Assembly (NCBI GenBank): GCA_902796855.1
Contig: CADBQN010000005.1
Span: 1 to 64,000 of the forward strand
DNA: 64,000 nt
DNA from: an uncultured Bacillota bacterium
GTDB taxonomy: Bacteria; Bacillota; Dehalobacteriia; UBA7702
Direction: 5' to 3'
Shown here: in pieces, positions 28,222 through 36,903 of the stretch
Numbering within the stretch: the stretch's first letter is position 1
Layout: each line of letters begins with the position of its first letter
Notes under the pieces: model-generated
What the model saw: the letters and a program-made list of their open reading frames with translations, nothing else
What the model was told of the DNA's origin: nothing
Database searches by the model: none
Program-made: the position numbers and the translations under genes

Positions 28222-29199
28222 TCAGCCGATTAGATACGTCCGGTAGTTTTCGGCGGTGATCTCCTCGTGGAGCGCCGTTTCGATGCCCCCGGCCAAAAGC
28301 CGGGCGACGGTGTTGACGATGACGTCGATGTCCTTGGGCGTAACGGCAAAGAGCTCCATCTCACCGCGGAGCAGATCATACAGTTTTTCTTCCGCCGCTT
28401 CCCAGCAAAGGGGAGCGGCGGTTTTGTCCTGTTTTGCCATTTCCGCTTTCAGCCGGGAAAAGGCGTCGCCGACAATGGACTGCGGGTAGATGACGGTGGG
28501 GACGCCAACGGCGATGACCGGCACACCGGCGGTGTCCGCGTTGACGGCGGGGCGGCGGTTGCCGATGCCGCCGCCGGGGGAAAGGCCGGTGTCGGTGATC
28601 TGGATGGAGGTGCCCAGCCGGGCGAAGGACGCGGTGGCAAGGGCGTCGATGACGATGAGGGCTTTGGGGCGGATTGCTTTCGCCGCGGCGTGGATCATCT
28701 CCGCCGACTCGATGCCGGTGTTGCCGAAAACACCCGGGGAGAACAGCGCGACGGAACGGGTAAAATCCTCTTTTTCCTCGTACTCCGTTTCGTTTTGAAG
28801 GAAACTCCTGGTGGCGATGAGCTTTGACGTGACGGTGCTCCCCAGGGCGTCGGAGGCGATCTTCGCGTTGCCGACGCCGCAGACGAGGACGGATGCTCCC
28901 GGATCTTTCGGGAGCATGGCGGCGATCGTTTGGCCGACGGCGCGGACGATGGCCCGGTCGGCGCCTTCGGCGTCAAGGGGCGCTTTCGCGTCGATGGTGA
29001 CGTAGCGGCCCGGAGGACGCTTCAGGGCCCGGGCGCCGTTTTGGTCGAGAATCGTGATCGCCGTCTTCTCGCAGAACCCGTCCCGGACAACGGTCTCCCG
29101 AACGCCGGGAATTTCGCCGTCCTCGCCGCGGAGAAACTGTCCCGCTTCGACGGCCATGTCGTAAAAAGGAATAAAAGAAGCTGATTTTGTCGGATCCAT
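28222..29199 (-). CDS. gpr: Spore germination protease Gpr
   Basis: Endopeptidase (MEROPS A25) that cleaves alpha/beta SASPs in the first minutes of germination; made as a zymogen in the forespore. The family regions are visible: LVCGVGNAKIASDALG, FSPGVFGNTGIESAEM and TDTGLSPGGGIGNRR. It is 325 residues from ATG 29199, chosen for AAGGAG upstream; longer in-frame versions reach into the promoter region. The C-terminus follows the family. A CATACTA-type element upstream suggests sigma-F or sigma-G control. Its substrates lie 2 kb away. Confidence 0.95.
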   Translation of the reverse strand: MDPTKSASFIPFYDMAVEAGQFLRGEDGEIPGVRETVVRDGFCEKTAITILDQNGARALKRPPGRYVTIDAKAPLDAEGADRAIVRAVGQTIAAMLPKDPGASVLVCGVGNAKIASDALGSTVTSKLIATRSFLQNETEYEEKEDFTRSVALFSPGVFGNTGIESAEMIHAAAKAIRPKALIVIDALATASFARLGTSIQITDTGLSPGGGIGNRRPAVNADTAGVPVIAVGVPTVIYPQSIVGDAFSRLKAEMAKQDKTAAPLCWEAAEEKLYDLLRGEMELFAVTPKDIDVIVNTVARLLAGGIETALHEEITAENYRTYLIG

Positions 29200-29243
29200 A
29201 GAGTGCTCCTTCGATATTTTTTGAAAAATTTTGAGGATTGTTC

Positions 29244-29273
29244 TTGCAATTTTAGGGTGAGTTGGGTTATAAT
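29244..29273 (+). promoter_or_regulatory. Sigma-A promoter toward rsmD
   Basis: TTGCAA (29244-29249), 18-bp spacer, TATAAT (29268-29273). A leader of about 155 nt to rsmD contains the hairpin at 29344-29369. It is back to back with the putative gpr promoter. Confidence 0.55.
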
Positions 29274-29274
29274 A

Positions 29275-29305
29275 TAGTATGTATAAAAATGACGTGGAAA
29301 ATTCT
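29275..29305 (-). promoter_or_regulatory. Putative sigma-F/sigma-G promoter of gpr
   Basis: On the minus strand CATACTA (29281-29275) matches the forespore -10 consensus. AGAATT (29305-29300) sits 18 bp upstream as a weak -35. The transcript leader would be about 65-70 nt. Gpr is under forespore sigma control in Bacillus, which supports the reading. Confidence 0.5.
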
Positions 29306-29343
29306 TTTGAAACCCCTGCTGGAAGGGGCAAAGGATTTTTTTG

Positions 29344-29369
29344 CCGCGGTTTCCCCGAGGGAACCGCGG
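29344..29369 (+). other. Strong hairpin in the rsmD leader
   Basis: CCGCGGTTTCCC (29344-29355) and GGGAACCGCGG (29359-29369) form an 11-bp stem with one bulge and a three-base loop. No T run follows, so it is not a normal terminator. It may be a transcript-processing or stabilising element; no known RNA class is recognised. Confidence 0.45.
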
Positions 29370-29436
29370 ATCGTCGCGAAATGAAACCGCCGCGAACCGA
29401 TGGTTTTTCGGCGCGGCGATAACGGAGAGATCTTCT

Positions 29437-29970
29437 TTGCGAATCATCGGCGGCAGTGACCGCGGCAGAAAATTATCGGCTCCCGAAGGCGTGCATACGC
29501 GGCCGACTTTGGATAAAGTCCGGGGAGCGATTTTCAATGTGCTGTTTGACGTCAGCGGCAGCGAGGTGCTGGATTTGTTCGGCGGCAGCGGCGCGATGGG
29601 TTTTGAGGCGCTCTCCCGAGGCGCGGCGAAGGCGGTCATTGTCGAAAATGACCGAGCCGCCTTTCGCGTCATTGAAAAAAATAAGGACAGCTTGTCGTAT
29701 GGTGACCGAGCCGATCTGCGCTTTGCCGATTTTCGCCGGGCCCTTCGCGGGGGAGAACGCTTTGACATTATCTTTTTGGATCCGCCTTATCGCGGAGCCC
29801 TCCTTGAGGAAGCCCTGGCCATGATCGAAAAGGAGAACCGACTGAAAGAAGGCGGCGTGATCGTCGCCGAGACCGACTTGGATAAAGAAACAGCGTGGTC
29901 TTCTTTTTCGTATCGAATCGTCAAGGAGAAGCGCTATGGCAAGACAAGAATCATCTTTTTAAAAACTTAA
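29437..29970 (+). CDS. rsmD: 16S rRNA (guanine966-N2)-methyltransferase RsmD
   Basis: SAM-dependent methyltransferase acting on the small ribosomal subunit. From TTG 29437 (GGAGAG eight bases upstream) the protein is 177 residues and starts MRIIGGSDRGRKL, the typical RsmD opening. Motif I is VLDLFGGSGAMGFEALSRGA, and the catalytic FLDPPY lies near residue 117. coaD, often its neighbour, is absent; a small coiled-coil protein follows 10 bases later. Confidence 0.94.
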   Translation: MRIIGGSDRGRKLSAPEGVHTRPTLDKVRGAIFNVLFDVSGSEVLDLFGGSGAMGFEALSRGAAKAVIVENDRAAFRVIEKNKDSLSYGDRADLRFADFRRALRGGERFDIIFLDPPYRGALLEEALAMIEKENRLKEGGVIVAETDLDKETAWSSFSYRIVKEKRYGKTRIIFLKT

Positions 29971-29980
29971 GGAGTGTAAA

Positions 29981-30478
29981 ATGGAAATCTTAAAATATGT
30001 CGATCAGCTGGAAGAAATCGTAGACACCGCGGCGAAAGTGCCGTTTTCCAATAAAGTGATGGTCAATGTGGACGAAATTTTCGAGGTCATCGATCTGATC
30101 CGGGAAAATCTTCCCCAGGAACTGAAAGACGCGCAGTACGCGCTGCTGGAAAAAGACCGCATGATCGCCGAAGCCCAGGCCAAAGCCGAACGGGAACTGG
30201 ATAACGCCAGAAAAGAAGCGAGAGCCCTCGTCGCCGACCATGAAATCGTCCGCCACGCCGAAATCGAGGCCGACGCCGTCATGGAACGCGCCAATCAGGT
30301 GGCCCTCGAAGTCCGGGAAGGCGCCAGAAGCTACGCCAACGATGTCCTCTATCAGATCGAAAACAGTCTTGACAAAGCGCTTTACACCGTGAAGAAGAGC
30401 CGCGACGAGATCCGTTTGAACACCAACAAGAAGGCGAGCGCTAACGCTCCCGCCGCCCGGCCCAAAGAGAACGAATGA
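29981..30478 (+). CDS. Small coiled-coil protein of unknown function
   Basis: A 165-residue soluble, charged protein. Residues about 45-110 form a predicted long coiled coil rich in Glu, Lys and Ala (LLEKDRMIAEAQAKAEREL), and the C-terminus is basic and disordered. Proteins of this type are found next to rsmD in Clostridia, sometimes annotated as ATP-synthase-like or DivIVA-like only because of the coiled coil. No function is assigned. Its last 38 bases overlap the convergent ylbJ end. Ribosome site AAGGAG upstream. Confidence 0.75.
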   Translation: MEILKYVDQLEEIVDTAAKVPFSNKVMVNVDEIFEVIDLIRENLPQELKDAQYALLEKDRMIAEAQAKAERELDNARKEARALVADHEIVRHAEIEADAVMERANQVALEVREGARSYANDVLYQIENSLDKALYTVKKSRDEIRLNTNKKASANAPAARPKENE

Positions 30479-31619
30479 TTTTTTTCGCTCCCCTCAGGGC
30501 AGCCACGGCGCAGAACGCGCACACTACGAGAGAAGCAAGACCGACCAAGGGAGAAGTGTGCGCCAAATGAGGGTAAAAACCCGTCCATAGCGGCGCTCCT
30601 TCCGAAAATCCGCCGGTGACGGCGGCGGCCGTTGGCAAAATCGTATTTGCCGGCGGCGCGAACCATGATTCCGGAACCCACAGGGAGACGACGAAAGCCG
30701 TTGCTCCCTGTATTATTTTGTAACGAAAATAAAAACCCATTTTTAAATCGGTATCCCGAAGCTCGGCGCTGATTTGGGCAGCGGCGGAAAGGCCGCCCCA
30801 GGCGAAAACGGCGGAAAGCAGGCAAAAGCAGAGGCGCCCTTCGGCGGCGCCGCAGACGGCCCAGGCGCCGGCGGTGATTTCCAGCGCTCCGCAGAGCGTG
30901 CCGCGGACGACGGCGGCGCTTTTTTCGGAAAGGGAGAACACCGCGGCAATGATCCGGAAAAGCCCGACCCTGTCGGCGAGGGCGATGAGGATAAAGAACG
31001 CCATCACCACGGCGCCGATCAGCACCATCGTGCGGACGCTGCGGAAAATCGCGTCGCTGAGGCCAGGGAATCTCATGGCCGCCGTTCCTTTCGCCGCGCC
31101 GGTTCCCGCCGCCGGTGTTTTCAGGGGAAAGAAGCGGCAGACCGTCAGCGTCAGCAGGAGGTTCGTGCCGTAGTTCACCATTAAGAGCGGCGGCCCAATC
31201 CTCTCATTGTCCAAGAGCCCCAGGGCGACGGCGGAAAGAAGGAACAGCGGCGAGACGTTGGCGGCAAAGGCCAGCAGACGCTCGGCCTGCTTTTTTTCGA
31301 TGGAACCGCCGCGGTACTGCGCGGCGATGAGCGAGGCGCTGACGGGAACGCCGGCGGAATACCCCGCCGCCATGATAAAGGCGGCCTCCCCCGGGAGCCT
31401 CAGGATTTTGCCCACAGGCGCTTTCAGCGCCCGTCCGACCAGGGCGACGCCGCCGGCGTCGCTCAGCAGATGGTTCAGCAGAATGAAGGGCAGCAGCGAG
31501 GGAACGAGGGTCTCTCCCCAGAGACGCAGACCGTTCCCGGCGGCGGCGAAGACCGTTTCCGGCGAAATGAGAAAAAAGAGAAACAAAACGAACAAGGATC
31601 CAACAAAAAAGGCTTGCAT
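30441..31619 (-). CDS. ylbJ: Sporulation integral membrane protein YlbJ, ends in UAG
   Basis: A 392-residue polytopic protein with nucleoside-transporter (Gate) domains, required in Bacillus for spore cortex formation. About eight helices are visible, with the conserved segments WGETLVPSLLPFILLNHLL and AAGYSAGVPVSASLIA. ATG 31619 follows AGGTGATG. The stop is UAG at 30443-30441; past it the frame stays open for more than 25 codons, antisense to the coiled-coil gene. UAG is most likely a true stop here, but some read-through cannot be excluded in a strain with tRNA-Pyl. Confidence 0.9.
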   Translation of the reverse strand: MQAFFVGSLFVLFLFFLISPETVFAAAGNGLRLWGETLVPSLLPFILLNHLLSDAGGVALVGRALKAPVGKILRLPGEAAFIMAAGYSAGVPVSASLIAAQYRGGSIEKKQAERLLAFAANVSPLFLLSAVALGLLDNERIGPPLLMVNYGTNLLLTLTVCRFFPLKTPAAGTGAAKGTAAMRFPGLSDAIFRSVRTMVLIGAVVMAFFILIALADRVGLFRIIAAVFSLSEKSAAVVRGTLCGALEITAGAWAVCGAAEGRLCFCLLSAVFAWGGLSAAAQISAELRDTDLKMGFYFRYKIIQGATAFVVSLWVPESWFAPPANTILPTAAAVTGGFSEGAPLWTGFYPHLAHTSPLVGLASLVVCAFCAVAALRGAKKIIRSLWAGRRER

Positions 31620-31803
31620 TTCATCACCTGTATGTTATATAATAGAACCTCTAAGGTTGTAAAATGAGACAAATTGTGTTTTTCTTTATTTTTGAAGGAA
31701 AAGACGGCTTGTTTTAGCACCTGAGGAAAAGAATCCATTTTATTATCTTTTGCGCGGCTTACGGAGTGTTTTAAGGGCGCAAAGCGTTACGGAGGTAAAT
31801 TAA

Positions 31804-32994
31804 ATGAAAATCTTAGTGCTCAACTGCGGCAGCTCTTCGTTGAAGTATCAGCTCATCGATATGGATGACGAAAGCGTCATGGCGAAAGGTCTTGTGGACC
31901 GCATCGGTATCCCCGATTCCCTGCTTTCCCACAAACCCACCGGCAAAGACAAATACGAAGTCAAATCCGACATCGAAAACCATGACGTGGCCATTAAAAT
32001 GGTCTTTGACGCCCTCGTTGACAAAGAACACGGCGTGATCAGTGATCTGAGCGAAATCGGCGGTGTCGGCCATCGTTACGTTAACGGCGGGGCTCTCTTC
32101 CCCCAGTCCATCATCACCGATGAAGCCGTCATCAAAGACATGGAAACGACGTTCGCCATGGCTCCGCTCCACAATCCCGCTCATGTCATGGGGATGCGCG
32201 CCTGCCAGAAACTGATGCCCGGCACGCCGATGGTCACCGTCTTCGACACGTCCTTCCATCTGACCATGCCTCCGAAAGCTTATTCCTACGGCATTCAGTC
32301 CGATGTCGCCGAAAAGTATAAGATCCGCCGCTACGGCGCTCACGGGACTTCCCATCGCTACGTTTCCAAGAGAGCTTACGAACTCCTCGGCGACGAAAAC
32401 GCCAAAATCGTCACCTGCCATCTCGGCAACGGTTCCTCCCTCTCCGCCGTCAACGCCGGCAAATGCGTTGACACCTCGATGGGCTTCACGCCCCTGGCCG
32501 GTGTGCTGATGGGCACCAGATGCGGCGACATCGACGCCTCCGCCGTGACCTATCTCATCGACAACGGCGTTGTCAAAGCGGAAGATATGGCCAACTATCT
32601 GAACAAGAAATGCGGTCTCCTCGGTGTTTCCGGCGTTTCCAGCGACCTGCGCGAAGTGGAATCCGCCGCCGCCGAAGGCAACGAACTGGCTCAGAAAGCC
32701 ATCGATATGCTCTACTACGGCGTTGAAAAATACATCGGCGCCTACATGGTCGCCATGGGCGGTCTCGACGCCATCGTCTTCACCGCCGGCATCGGCGAAA
32801 ACTCCATCGCCGCCAGAAAAGCCGTTCTCGAATCCCTGTCCTTCCTCGGCGTCAAAGTGGACGACGAAGCCAACAACGTCCGCGGCGAAGAAAGATGCAT
32901 CACCACGCCGGATTCGAAGATCAAGGCGTTCCTGATCCCGACCAACGAGGAACTGGCCATCGCCAGAGACACCCTCGAACTGATCACGAAATAA
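31804..32994 (+). CDS. ackA: Acetate kinase
   Basis: Converts acetyl phosphate and ADP to acetate and ATP, the main ATP-yielding step of acetogenic and fermentative anaerobes. 396 residues. The N-terminal KILVLNCGSSSLKYQL signature is present, with phosphate-binding GHRYVNGG, the catalytic region DTSFHLTMP and RRYGAHGTSH, and C-terminal TAGIGENS. pta is not adjacent. Codons are biased toward those of highly expressed genes. A good GGAGG ribosome site precedes ATG. The 184-bp gap upstream has AT-rich promoter-like sequence but no single convincing promoter. Confidence 0.97.
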   Translation: MKILVLNCGSSSLKYQLIDMDDESVMAKGLVDRIGIPDSLLSHKPTGKDKYEVKSDIENHDVAIKMVFDALVDKEHGVISDLSEIGGVGHRYVNGGALFPQSIITDEAVIKDMETTFAMAPLHNPAHVMGMRACQKLMPGTPMVTVFDTSFHLTMPPKAYSYGIQSDVAEKYKIRRYGAHGTSHRYVSKRAYELLGDENAKIVTCHLGNGSSLSAVNAGKCVDTSMGFTPLAGVLMGTRCGDIDASAVTYLIDNGVVKAEDMANYLNKKCGLLGVSGVSSDLREVESAAAEGNELAQKAIDMLYYGVEKYIGAYMVAMGGLDAIVFTAGIGENSIAARKAVLESLSFLGVKVDDEANNVRGEERCITTPDSKIKAFLIPTNEELAIARDTLELITK

Positions 32995-32997
32995 AAC

Positions 32998-33026
32998 TTG
33001 ACATCGGCGGGACACTTTTATATAAT
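32998..33026 (+). promoter_or_regulatory. Sigma-A promoter of yceD-rpmF
   Basis: TTGACA (32998-33003), 17-bp spacer, TATAAT (33021-33026): a consensus promoter directly after ackA. Confidence 0.85.
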
Positions 33027-33055
33027 TATTCTGATATGAAGGAAGAAATGACCCC

Positions 33056-33583
33056 ATGGCGATGATCTGCAAAGTCGATCAATTGAAAAACATCGACGGT
33101 TTCGTCGGGGAGCTCCGCTTTGAGCTTACCAAAGCGGAAGCGGCGGATCTGTGCCGCCTGGAGCTGGCCGAGGGGAACCTCGCTTTCAGCGGCCGCGCGG
33201 AGCACAGAAACCGCGTCATCCACATCACCGGCGTCATCGAGCTGATTCTCGCCCGGCCCTGCGACCGCTGCGGCGAACCGGTGTCGATCCCCCTTCGCTG
33301 TGATTTTGCCGAGGACTTTACCAATGTCCCGGAAAAAGCCGACGAAGGCGCCATGAGTGAGGAAGAGGAAGTCCATTTCTTCAGCGGAGACGAAATCGAT
33401 CTGCTCCCCTATGTGGAGCAAGCGATTTACCTCGCGCTCCCGATGAAGACCCTTTGCCGGCCGGACTGTAAAGGTCTCTGCCCGCAATGCGGCACGAATT
33501 TAAACGAAAACGAATGCTCTTGTGATCAATCACCCATTGACCCTCGTCTGGCGGTTCTGGCTGATTTGCTGAATAAGGGTTGA
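33056..33583 (+). CDS. yceD: YceD/DUF177 family protein
   Basis: A 175-residue protein almost always encoded just before rpmF, as here. It is implicated in 23S rRNA metabolism (the plant homologue acts in chloroplast rRNA maturation). Cys pairs typical of the family are present: CDRCGEP (residues about 62-68) and CRPDCKGLCPQCGTNLNENEC near the C-terminus, probably binding zinc. The start may be ATG 33056 or 33062. rpmF begins 22 bases after the stop. Confidence 0.9.
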   Translation: MAMICKVDQLKNIDGFVGELRFELTKAEAADLCRLELAEGNLAFSGRAEHRNRVIHITGVIELILARPCDRCGEPVSIPLRCDFAEDFTNVPEKADEGAMSEEEEVHFFSGDEIDLLPYVEQAIYLALPMKTLCRPDCKGLCPQCGTNLNENECSCDQSPIDPRLAVLADLLNKG

Positions 33584-33605
33584 TGTAGGAAAGGGGTGTA
33601 AAACC

Positions 33606-33788
33606 ATGGGTGTACCGAAAGGTAAAATGTCCAAATCCAATAAGAGACAGCGCCGCGGCGAAGACAAGCTCAAAAAAGTGGGCCTGTCCAGATGCCCGCA
33701 GTGCCACGCTTTGAAACGTCCGCACACGGCCTGTCCCGAATGCGGATACTATAAAGGACAAGAGGTAGTCAAAGCTGCCGCAAAATAA
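33606..33788 (+). CDS. rpmF: 50S ribosomal protein L32
   Basis: A 60-residue L32 protein: MGVPKGKMSKSNKRQRRGED start and a zinc-ribbon with two CxxC pairs (CPQC, CPEC). Part of the large ribosomal subunit. Cotranscribed with yceD and closed by a terminator 8 bp after the stop. Confidence 0.97.
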   Translation: MGVPKGKMSKSNKRQRRGEDKLKKVGLSRCPQCHALKRPHTACPECGYYKGQEVVKAAAK

Positions 33789-33795
33789 AAAACGG

Positions 33796-33831
33796 AACGC
33801 ACCTCTTCCGCTTCGGCAGAGGTGCGTTTTT
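33796..33831 (+). terminator. Intrinsic terminator after rpmF
   Basis: AACGCACCTCT (33796-33806) pairs with AGAGGTGCGTT (33818-33828), then a T run. Confidence 0.9.
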
Positions 33832-33871
33832 CATGTGAACCCGAACACGAGAGAAAAGAAAGGATACGCGC

Positions 33872-34882
33872 ATGAAGATCGCGATTGATATCATGGGCGG
33901 GGATCATGCTCCCGAGGAAATGATCAAAGGCGCGCTCCTCGCCCTGAAAGACGACCCTTCCCTGGAGCTGCTCCTCGTCGGCGGAGAAAAAGCCTTCGCC
34001 GATTTTCTCCCCGAACTGCCCCCGCGGGCGGAAAAACGAATCTCCGCGACGGTCATGTCCATGGACGAGTCCGTTGAGAATCTCCGCAACAAAAAGGATT
34101 CTTCGATCTATCTTGCCACCGAAGCCGTGGCCGACCATGAGGCCGACGCCGTCGTTTCCTGCGGTTCCACCGCCGCGCAGATGGCCGCCGCCGTGCTCCT
34201 CCTCGGACGGATCAAAGGCGTGAAGCGCCCGGCGCTCGTGGTGCCCTACCCCACGCTGAAGGGGAATAAACTGATGCTGGACGGCGGCGCCAACGCCGAC
34301 GTGACCTCCGCCAACCTGATGGATTTTGCCGTTCTCGGCAACGCCTATTACCGGATGATCTCCGGTGTTGATCGTCCTGAGGTGGTGCTCCTTTCCAACG
34401 GCACCGAAGCCCACAAGGGGAACGCCGTGGTCCGCGAGACCCATCAGCTCCTGAGCGAGACGGATTTTCTGAACTTTAAAGGCAACATCGAAGGCCGGGA
34501 CATCATCGCCGGCGATTACGACGTCCTCGTCACCGATGGTTTCACAGGCAACGTCGTGGTCAAAGTGACGGAAGGCGTCGCGATGGGGCTGTTCCGTCTG
34601 ATCAAGGAAGAAATCACCGCCACCGCCTCGCGGAAAGTCGGCGCCGCCCTGGTAAAGCCCGGTCTGAAGAACATCGCGAAGAAATTCGATTACAGCACCG
34701 TCGGCGGTATGCCCCTGCTGGGCGTCGGCGGCATCTCCATCGTGTGCCACGGGAGCTCCAACGCGGAAGCGGTGCGCAACGCCGTGAAAGGCGCTGTTTC
34801 TTTTGTGGAGCAGGATTTCATCGACGTCCTTGCCAACGATGTGGCACGGTATCGCGAACAGAAAAAACAAAGTGAGGTTTAA
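33872..34882 (+). CDS. plsX: Phosphate acyltransferase PlsX
   Basis: Makes acyl phosphate from acyl-ACP for phospholipid synthesis at the membrane. 336 residues, with the family opening KIAIDIMGGDHAPEEMIKG and conserved GDYDVLVTDGFTGNVVVK region. fapR, which often precedes plsX in Bacillota, is absent here. Four bases separate it from acpP, and the plsX-acpP-rnc-smc-ftsY order is the usual one. Confidence 0.97.
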   Translation: MKIAIDIMGGDHAPEEMIKGALLALKDDPSLELLLVGGEKAFADFLPELPPRAEKRISATVMSMDESVENLRNKKDSSIYLATEAVADHEADAVVSCGSTAAQMAAAVLLLGRIKGVKRPALVVPYPTLKGNKLMLDGGANADVTSANLMDFAVLGNAYYRMISGVDRPEVVLLSNGTEAHKGNAVVRETHQLLSETDFLNFKGNIEGRDIIAGDYDVLVTDGFTGNVVVKVTEGVAMGLFRLIKEEITATASRKVGAALVKPGLKNIAKKFDYSTVGGMPLLGVGGISIVCHGSSNAEAVRNAVKGAVSFVEQDFIDVLANDVARYREQKKQSEV

Positions 34883-34885
34883 GCC

Positions 34886-35125
34886 ATGAACGACATCGCC
34901 AATGAAATCATCGGCATTTTTAAAGAAACGATCCAGGATGACGACATCGTCATCGACCTCGACGCCACCTTTAAGGAGCTCGAAATCGATTCTCTCGATC
35001 TCCTTGAAGTCGTCACCGCTATTGAGCGGCGCTATAAGATTTCCATCTCCGACGACGCCCTCGGGGAAATCAAAACCGCCGGCGACGCCATCGCCTACGT
35101 GGAAAAGCTGGTGAATCAGGGATAA
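34886..35125 (+). CDS. acpP: Acyl carrier protein
   Basis: A 79-residue carrier of acyl chains in fatty-acid synthesis. The phosphopantetheine serine lies in the DSL motif (LEIDSLDLLEV, Ser about 37). Acidic four-helix protein of normal length. rnc starts two bases after its stop. Confidence 0.96.
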   Translation: MNDIANEIIGIFKETIQDDDIVIDLDATFKELEIDSLDLLEVVTAIERRYKISISDDALGEIKTAGDAIAYVEKLVNQG

Positions 35126-35126
35126 T

Positions 35127-35837
35127 ATGAACCATCAGGAACTGCTTGAGAAAAGAATGAAGGAATGGGGCATCGAAGGCGCGCATCCGGATCTGATGCG
35201 CAGGGCTTTGATGCACCCTTCCTATGATACGGACGGCAAGCGCAACAATCAGCGCCTGGAATTCCTCGGCGACGCCGTCCTCGGCCTCATCATCGGGGAA
35301 TACCTCTTTACCGAATATCCGGAGTGGCAGGAAGGGGAGCTGACTCGTAACCGTTCCTTCCTGGCGAAGGAGCCGACGCTGGCCCGGGTCGCCAAGGAGA
35401 TCGGCCTCGATTCCGTGCTCCTGCTTGGAAAGGGCGAGGAAAAGGACGGCGGCAGGAATCGCCCCTCCACCCTGGCCGACGCCATGGAATCGGTCATCGC
35501 CGCCGTCTATCTGTCTTTTGGTCTCGGCCGGGCCGAGAAATTTGTTCTTCGTTATTTTGCAGGGTTGGAAAAACCGCGAGATGATCAAGAAGAAGTAATT
35601 GGCGACTATAAAACGGAACTGCAGGAATATGTCCAGAAGTATAAAATGGAAAACGTCCGTTATGAGATCGTCGATGAATCGGGCCCGCCCCATCTGCGCG
35701 TTTTCACCGCCGCCGTCTACCACCGCGGCAAAGCCATCGGCAGCGGCCGGGGGAAAACGAAAAAAGCCGCGGAAAAAGCCGCGGCCAAAGAGGGGCTCCA
35801 CTATCTGAAAAAGGAAAGCCGCCATGGCAAAAGCTAA
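35127..35837 (+). CDS. rnc: Ribonuclease III
   Basis: Double-strand-specific endoribonuclease for rRNA and mRNA processing; 236 residues. The signature NQRLEFLGDAVLGL (residues about 42-55) holds the catalytic acidic residues. The C-terminal double-stranded RNA-binding domain ends with GSGRGKTKKAAEKAAAKEGL. It overlaps the following radical SAM gene by 14 bases. Confidence 0.96.
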   Translation: MNHQELLEKRMKEWGIEGAHPDLMRRALMHPSYDTDGKRNNQRLEFLGDAVLGLIIGEYLFTEYPEWQEGELTRNRSFLAKEPTLARVAKEIGLDSVLLLGKGEEKDGGRNRPSTLADAMESVIAAVYLSFGLGRAEKFVLRYFAGLEKPRDDQEEVIGDYKTELQEYVQKYKMENVRYEIVDESGPPHLRVFTAAVYHRGKAIGSGRGKTKKAAEKAAAKEGLHYLKKESRHGKS

Positions 35838-36903
35838 GATCCTGCCGATTTTCATTCCCCACGGCGGCTGCCGCCATCGCTGCGTCTTCTGCGACCAAAG
35901 GGCCATCACCGGCCGGGATCACCTGCCCACCGCGGCGGAGCTGGAAGCGATGCTCCCTAAGGAGCTTGCTCCCGATACGGAACTGGCCTTTTACGGCGGC
36001 ACCTTTACGGCGCTGCCAAAGGAAATTCGCGGCGCTTATCTGCGCTTCGCCGAGAAAAAACTGCGGGAAGGCGCCGTCGCCGCCGTCCGGGTATCGACCC
36101 ATCCGCTGTACATCGACGAGGAAATCGTCGCCGAGCTGAGGGAGCACGGCGTTTCCACGGTGGAGCTGGGTATCGAGTCCCTGGATGACGCTGTTTTGAA
36201 AGCGGCGGGCCGGGGGTATACAAAGGCGGATGTCTTCCGCGCCGTCACGCTGCTGCGCCGCTCCGGCCTCGATTGGGGAGCACAGCTCATGGCGGGGCTC
36301 CCCGGCGACACGGAGGCAAAGTGTTTGCGCTCCGTAAGGGAGCTTCTGCCTTACGCTCCCGCGGTGGCGCGGATCTATCCCGTTCTCGTTTTGGAGGGGA
36401 CGGCGCTGGCGTCGCTTTGGCGGCGCGGAGCGTATCGGCCGCTCTCTCTGGAAGAGGCCGTGGCCGCGGCAGCGCCGATGTACGCCCTCTTTCGCCTTGC
36501 CGGCGTGAAGGTGATCCGCATGGGGCTTCAGCCCACCGAGGAAATCGCCGCCGGGAGCACAGCACTTTTGGCGGGGCCCTTTCACCCCGCTTTCGGGCAC
36601 CTCGTGCGCTGCCGGCTGAAACGGGAGCAGATTCGCTCGCTCCTCGACCGGACCGAGGGGGACGCTTTTCGGATCATCGTCCCCAAACGGGATCTGCCCC
36701 TTGTCTTTGGCGACGGCGGCGGTACTTTGGCGGAGCTTGCCGGAGGACGGCGTCTCGCTGCCGGTGAGGGGATGCTCCCTTCAGGAACGGTGGCACTGGC
36801 GCCGTATCCGAAAGAAGAAAAACACAGGATCCTCGCCATGATCGACGAGGCTTCTTTTCTGAAAAAATACACGGAAAGGGACGACACGACCGATTGTATC
36901 TGA
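35824..36903 (+). CDS. Elp3-like radical SAM protein
   Basis: A 359-residue radical SAM enzyme of the type encoded between rnc and smc in Clostridia. The cluster motif is HGGCRHRCVFCDQ (C-x3-C-x2-C, residues about 14-26), followed by LAFYGGTFTALP and the VSTHPLYIDEEIV strand region seen in Elp3/YhcC-type proteins. No acetyltransferase domain is present. The product is unknown; tRNA modification is a guess from the family. Its end overlaps the smc start by 10 bases. Confidence 0.85.
   Translation: MAKAKILPIFIPHGGCRHRCVFCDQRAITGRDHLPTAAELEAMLPKELAPDTELAFYGGTFTALPKEIRGAYLRFAEKKLREGAVAAVRVSTHPLYIDEEIVAELREHGVSTVELGIESLDDAVLKAAGRGYTKADVFRAVTLLRRSGLDWGAQLMAGLPGDTEAKCLRSVRELLPYAPAVARIYPVLVLEGTALASLWRRGAYRPLSLEEAVAAAAPMYALFRLAGVKVIRMGLQPTEEIAAGSTALLAGPFHPAFGHLVRCRLKREQIRSLLDRTEGDAFRIIVPKRDLPLVFGDGGGTLAELAGGRRLAAGEGMLPSGTVALAPYPKEEKHRILAMIDEASFLKKYTERDDTTDCI

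Noticed and set aside
30382-30443. Extension of YlbJ through its UAG stop as a pyrrolysine protein
   Set aside because: The downstream frame is merely the antisense of the coiled-coil gene, and YlbJ already has full family length.
31619-31645. Sigma-E promoter (CATACA) for ylbJ
   Set aside because: The CATACA on the minus strand overlaps the ribosome site, so transcription would start at or beyond the start codon.
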